Positions 60,040 to 64,000 of a stretch of DNA of 64,000 bases are shown one piece after another (the first letter of the stretch is position 1; the number at the start of each line of letters is the position of its first letter). A program made the translations under genes and the position numbers. The notes beneath the pieces were generated by a model that saw only the letters and a program-made list of their open reading frames with translations, did no database searches and was not told the origin of the DNA. This DNA comes from Bryum argenteum (taxonomy: Eukaryota; Streptophyta; Bryopsida; Bryales; Bryaceae), in the NCBI GenBank assembly GCA_037043015.1, contig CM073327.1:8724727-8788726 (forward strand), read 5' to 3'.

Positions 60040-62577
60040 GATAGTACGCCTGAGCGGCGTTATCACGCCCACATAAATACTTTGACAGTGCTTGCGCTTA
60101 TTTTCGTAAAAATAAAAAAATCAAATATTTTACGCTAGTAGGGTCCATATTTTGGGTAATTTTTTTGAGTTACAAATGACGTGATACTTGAGCAATTGGA
60201 GAATACATAAAAAGAGATGGAATTATTGAAATTTACAGTACCTTGACCCCTAATGTCGAGAAGAGTCCCAAACGGGACGTTTGAGGTCTCGTCAGCCTAG
60301 TACATACTATACTCAACTTGCATGAAGTTGGAACCTTTTGCGAGTTGTAGATTTCTTTTATACCTTTGCGAATTCTCTTTTCAGGCTTCAAAATTCTTCC
60401 TACTTTAGAGGATATTCATGGTCAAAGTTTGAAAACACTATCAGAAATCTGCCCAAAATAGTCTAAACTGCCGTATATGCTCATTAATTCTCTAGATATG
60501 ACCACAATCACTTAAAAATTCACCAAAACTTGAGATATTAGTTTTTTTCAAGTTTTGTTTTTTGTACATGTACGTATGATTTTAAGGCATGATCTTACCG
60601 TTCTGATCTTCCATCCATTTATTTGTTCACATGTCATTTTTATCGTCAAAGACCACCAATTGTATTTGAATTTCAGCATACCGCCATGTGAAATTTCAAG
60701 CAAGTTGTGCAATTCCACCTCTTCATCAACGGTATGTTCTTGAAAATTTGTGCTAAAAATTGCCATGTGTGCTCACCATGATGGGTGAGTATGATCTTAG
60801 ATGCAAGTGCTCCATTTTATTATGGCTTTAGAATTGTAATCTTTTTATTTTCATCATAATCACTAAATTAAAACAAAAAACTCTTTAGCTTGATATTTGT
60901 TGTGGAGATTTGGGACAAAAGCTATCGGGGTTTACAAAAATAGTGGGAACAATCTAGTGAATGGCAGCTATTCTATGTCATCTTTTCCATAATTGCACTC
61001 GGAATGACATTATGTGATTTTACTTGCTTTGAATATAAATATTTTTTTGGGTTAATTATTTTCTTAAGTGTTGCAAAGTTCATGAGTACAAATGTAACTC
61101 AATATCTCAAAAGACCTATCTCGAGTCACTTATGTCACTAAGTTAGATATTCACTACAAAATTTGTACACCTCATAAAGATATCTTTTATCTAACAAAAA
61201 GTAGATATTGTTATTGTACATAAATTCTATATGTTTTAAAAACGGTATTTACTTATGAAACAAAGATATTGTTGAGTTTACACAGATTTTGTTCATTATA
61301 AAAAGACATACAAAGACTATGTTTATTTGTTACAGTTTAATTTCATATATTTTGAATTATTGAACTATATAGATTTCATAACAAAAAAATAAAATCTTTG
61401 ATTCATCTTGCTAATAATATTATATTTTTTGAATTTTTTTTAATTAAAAAAATAAATCGAAAGCATTATAAACTGAGAATTAAAGAATTGACTAATATAT
61501 AGGTATAGCATGTGGATGAAATAATAAATTAAAGTCATGCTTCTTGATATATCTTATCTACATACATGCTTAGAATAAATATGGAATATTTATGATGCAA
61601 GAACATTGTATGGTTCCAAATTTATTATTGCTATATTTTAATTTGGATAGTCAAATTGCTATACACGTCATTGGTTTTATACGGACCTCATTGGAAAAAA
61701 ATTGTATGTTTTTTTTGGAGATTTTACAACAAACATAACTTGAAGCACCAAGTAATGAGTCCACTTACTATTTTAGAAGATTTTGATATGGATATTTCAC
61801 AAGGTACAAATCAAAACCATGAAGCTGAACAATTTTAAATTTTACAAACGAACAAAATTCACATAAAAAATCTATAATCACTTCAACAAAGAGAATTCTT
61901 TAATGGAACATATGTGGACAAATATTATTGGCCAAGACGCCAAATATGGGTATATTGAGATTTGTTTTTAAAAACTGAATCACAAAAAGTATTATGCTAA
62001 TACTTTACTATTTAAAATAGAAAATGGTTCCTATATAATTTGAGAAAAAACATGTTTCACATATTATCAATTTCACACAATTTTGTAGTTGGATTATTTG
62101 ATGATATATAAATAACTTTCATACAAGTTATTGATGAGGAGGATATAGCCCTTACAGTACCATGGTTTTCTTGTTTTGGTTTGTTTTGGACATGACATCA
62201 TGATCTTGGGCATTGCCTCTCGGATCAGGGCGCATGAGGTGTCGTTGGAAGTGGGTGTTTGTGTAGAGTTGTGGAAACAAATCGATCACGTATTTAGTCA
62301 GCGAATTCCAAGATGTTGAATTTCGAAGTATTTATGGCCCCAAAAATACTGGAAATTATTTGTATGAGCAGGGATTATTTGTATGAGCAGGGATTATTTG
62401 TACTCACATGACATGAAACAACCCTGCTATGCATGCATGGGTGGAGATGCTTTTAAATTCAGTTAGGTGAAAAGGAATCTCATTCAGAGAGAGCACGTCC
62501 AAAGGTCGTCGACCGAGGGTCCGTGACGAACTTAAACCCTTGTGTGTGTGGAAACCTAGGGGTTTTGCAAATCCACG
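60040..62577. other. AT-rich intergenic region, nothing recognised
   Basis: From 60850 to 62100 the composition is strongly AT, with many short runs. A short direct repeat, GTATGAGCAGGGATTATTT, occurs twice in tandem at about 62361-62400. The last 100-150 bp before 62578 are GC-richer and presumably the promoter/5'UTR of the next gene. No convincing ORF or RNA gene. Confidence 0.55.
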
Positions 62578-62930
62578 ATGGCGATGGCGCTCTCGTTCTC
62601 GCTTGCCACTGCCCAACCCAGACTTGCGGCATCTTCGCCTCATCTAGCTCCCCACTCGGACAGAGTCCAATCGCTTGCTGCTTCCACTTCCGGCTCCTTC
62701 ACCCGCTTGCCCCTTCGCAAGTAAGATCCCGCTCCTTATCTCAATTTTAATCACGGTTGCCAACACACAGAAAGAAATCTCCCTTTGATAGCTCGAAAAT
62801 TTCGGGCATTGCATTGTTCGCCTTCTCGCGAACGAACGAGTGATAAGAATGTGTTACTTGTGTAGCAGTTTGCAATGTCAAGGCAGTAGAAGGGCTAGAA
62901 GCAAGGGAATTCAAGCATCCGCTGCTACAG
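62578..62930 (+). CDS. 5' exons of an unidentified plastid-targeted protein (continues off the window)
   Basis: Exon 1 62578-62720 and exon 2 62869-62930, joined in phase 2 (split Asn codon). The protein starts MAMALSFSLATAQPRLAASS and continues through a Ser/Ala/Arg-rich, acid-poor stretch to KGIQASAAT, a typical chloroplast transit peptide with a likely cleavage site near the end of exon 2. Exon 2 ends ACAG|GTTCG. The mature part lies beyond 64000, after an intron of more than 1 kb, so the product cannot be named. Two ATGs occur (62578 and 62584); the first is taken. Confidence 0.75.
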
Positions 62931-62999
62931 GTTCGTTTCCTCCTACGAAATTCAAGTAGAACTGGATCAATTTTAGAATGTAGAGTATCTTAGGGTCGA

Positions 63000-64000
63000 C
63001 TTTCTGTTTTTTAAAGTTACGAAGTACTCGAATGTTCATTCTTAGAGTCGAAGTAGCAAGAGTGAAGGTTTTAAGATGAAATTTTCATCGCATTAGCAAG
63101 TGTAATGGCGTGGAACAGAAAGTTTGGCAGTCTTTCAATATTCAGGCAGATCGAGAGGGCAGCTAGACAAGAGGCATGATTAGGAAGTTTCGAAGTACTT
63201 GTCTGCTCGTTTTCAGAGTCGAATGGTGAAGAGTTAAGTTTTTCAGGTTTTCAGTAGTTATTTGCATCGCAGTAGCAACCCAGCATTGAGTCGCCCCATT
63301 GACAGCCTCGTGGCAATTTGCGTGATTCCCTTAGAATCATTTGGTCTTGAATCACTTCAACAATCAACAACCAAAAGAGTGATCGAGAGGGCAGCTATAA
63401 TCTGCAGAGAGGCACAATCAGGAAGTTTCGAAGTACGTGAATGCTCATTTTCAGAGTCGTATTGTCGAGAGCTAAAAGTTTTAGGTTTTTGCTACTCATT
63501 GTCATCTCGTTAAGAAATCGGAAGCGAGTGGCTCCAAAGATGGCTTGATGGCTGCCGAACATACAGTTTGTTAAACTTGTCAACAATGAATGAGCTCGGA
63601 TCACATGAAGAATCAACAACCATTAGACTGATTGAGAGAGCAGCTGGAATATGCCGAGAGGCATGATCAGGAATTTTTGAAGTACTTGAATGCTCATTTT
63701 GAGAGTCAAATTTTCAAGAGCCAAACTCTGTAGTATTTATTATTTTCGCATTTCCATATCAGGATCGAGTGGCTCCATTCAACGAACAATTTGTAAGATC
63801 CCCTAATAATATGAATTGATCCTAATCACATGAATAATTAACAATTCGAAGACAAACCGAGAGGGCAGCTGAAATTTGCCGAGAGGCATGAAAGCTTGAA
63901 TGCTCATTTTTAGAGTCTAACTGTCAAGAGCTAAGTCCTTAGGGTTTCCAGTAGTCATTTTCATCGCATTAGCAGCACTGAATCCAGTGGCTCTATGAAT
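63000..64000 (+). repeat. Degenerate tandem repeats in the following intron
   Basis: The phrase GAAGTACTTGAATGCTCATT with AGAGTC following recurs in variant form near 63019, 63190, 63429, 63678 and 63893, each with a shared context (GAGAGGGCAGCT, CGAGAGGCA, TTTTCATCGCATTAGCA). The period is about 170-245 bp. Short ORFs here are by-products. Confidence 0.8.

Overview
The window is nuclear DNA of a land plant. It holds multi-exon genes with GT-AG introns, chloroplast-type transit peptides, a starch-metabolism phosphatase, a plant-type DHHC acyltransferase, an RWP-RK gene family and a Ty1/Copia element. Introns are mostly 80 to 550 bp, intergenic DNA is AT-rich, and genes are sparse. A lycophyte or bryophyte is plausible, but nothing here fixes the lineage.

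Layout. 1-10.35 kb: a plus-strand array of duplicated units (end of one RWP-RK gene, downstream flank, minisatellite, two dead exons of a lipid phosphate phosphatase, then an intact RWP-RK gene, copy A). 10.7-17.1 kb: a very young Copia retrotransposon with identical LTRs. 17.95-22.84 kb: a protein S-acyltransferase gene (minus). 24.4-43.9 kb: the same unit three times on the minus strand (RWP-RK copies B, C, D), ending at the only complete lipid phosphate phosphatase gene (41.97-43.94 kb). 46.3-49 kb: RWP-RK copy E (plus). 51.5-53.5 kb: a nearly perfect inverted repeat with 619-bp arms. 54.6-57.2 kb: a SEX4-type phosphoglucan phosphatase (plus), convergent with a NOP16 ribosome-biogenesis gene (57.8-59.4 kb, minus). 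62.6 kb to the end: the first two exons of an unidentified plastid-targeted gene.

The most interesting system is the RWP-RK cluster. Six related loci encode (or once encoded) short RKD-like transcription factors of about 270-320 residues. They share an N-terminal block, a variable Ala/Pro/Lys/Met repeat linker and a C-terminal Cys/His tail. The repeated unit joins the 3' exons of the lipid phosphatase to the RWP-RK gene, and a 21-bp minisatellite sits at each junction, inside what would be lipid phosphatase intron 5. This looks like tandem duplication with a breakpoint at the minisatellite. Plus-strand units on one side of the acyltransferase gene and minus-strand units on the other form a large inverted arrangement. 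Copies A, C and D look intact; B lost its 5' end through a microhomology deletion; E lost a splice acceptor; copy 0 runs off the window.

Because the units are paralogous, several mobile insertions can be dated against empty sites: a 102-bp Stowaway-like MITE and a 193-bp Helitron-like element are each present in one unit and absent, at single-base precision, from another. The remaining genes are ordinary housekeeping genes and show no evident functional link to the cluster.
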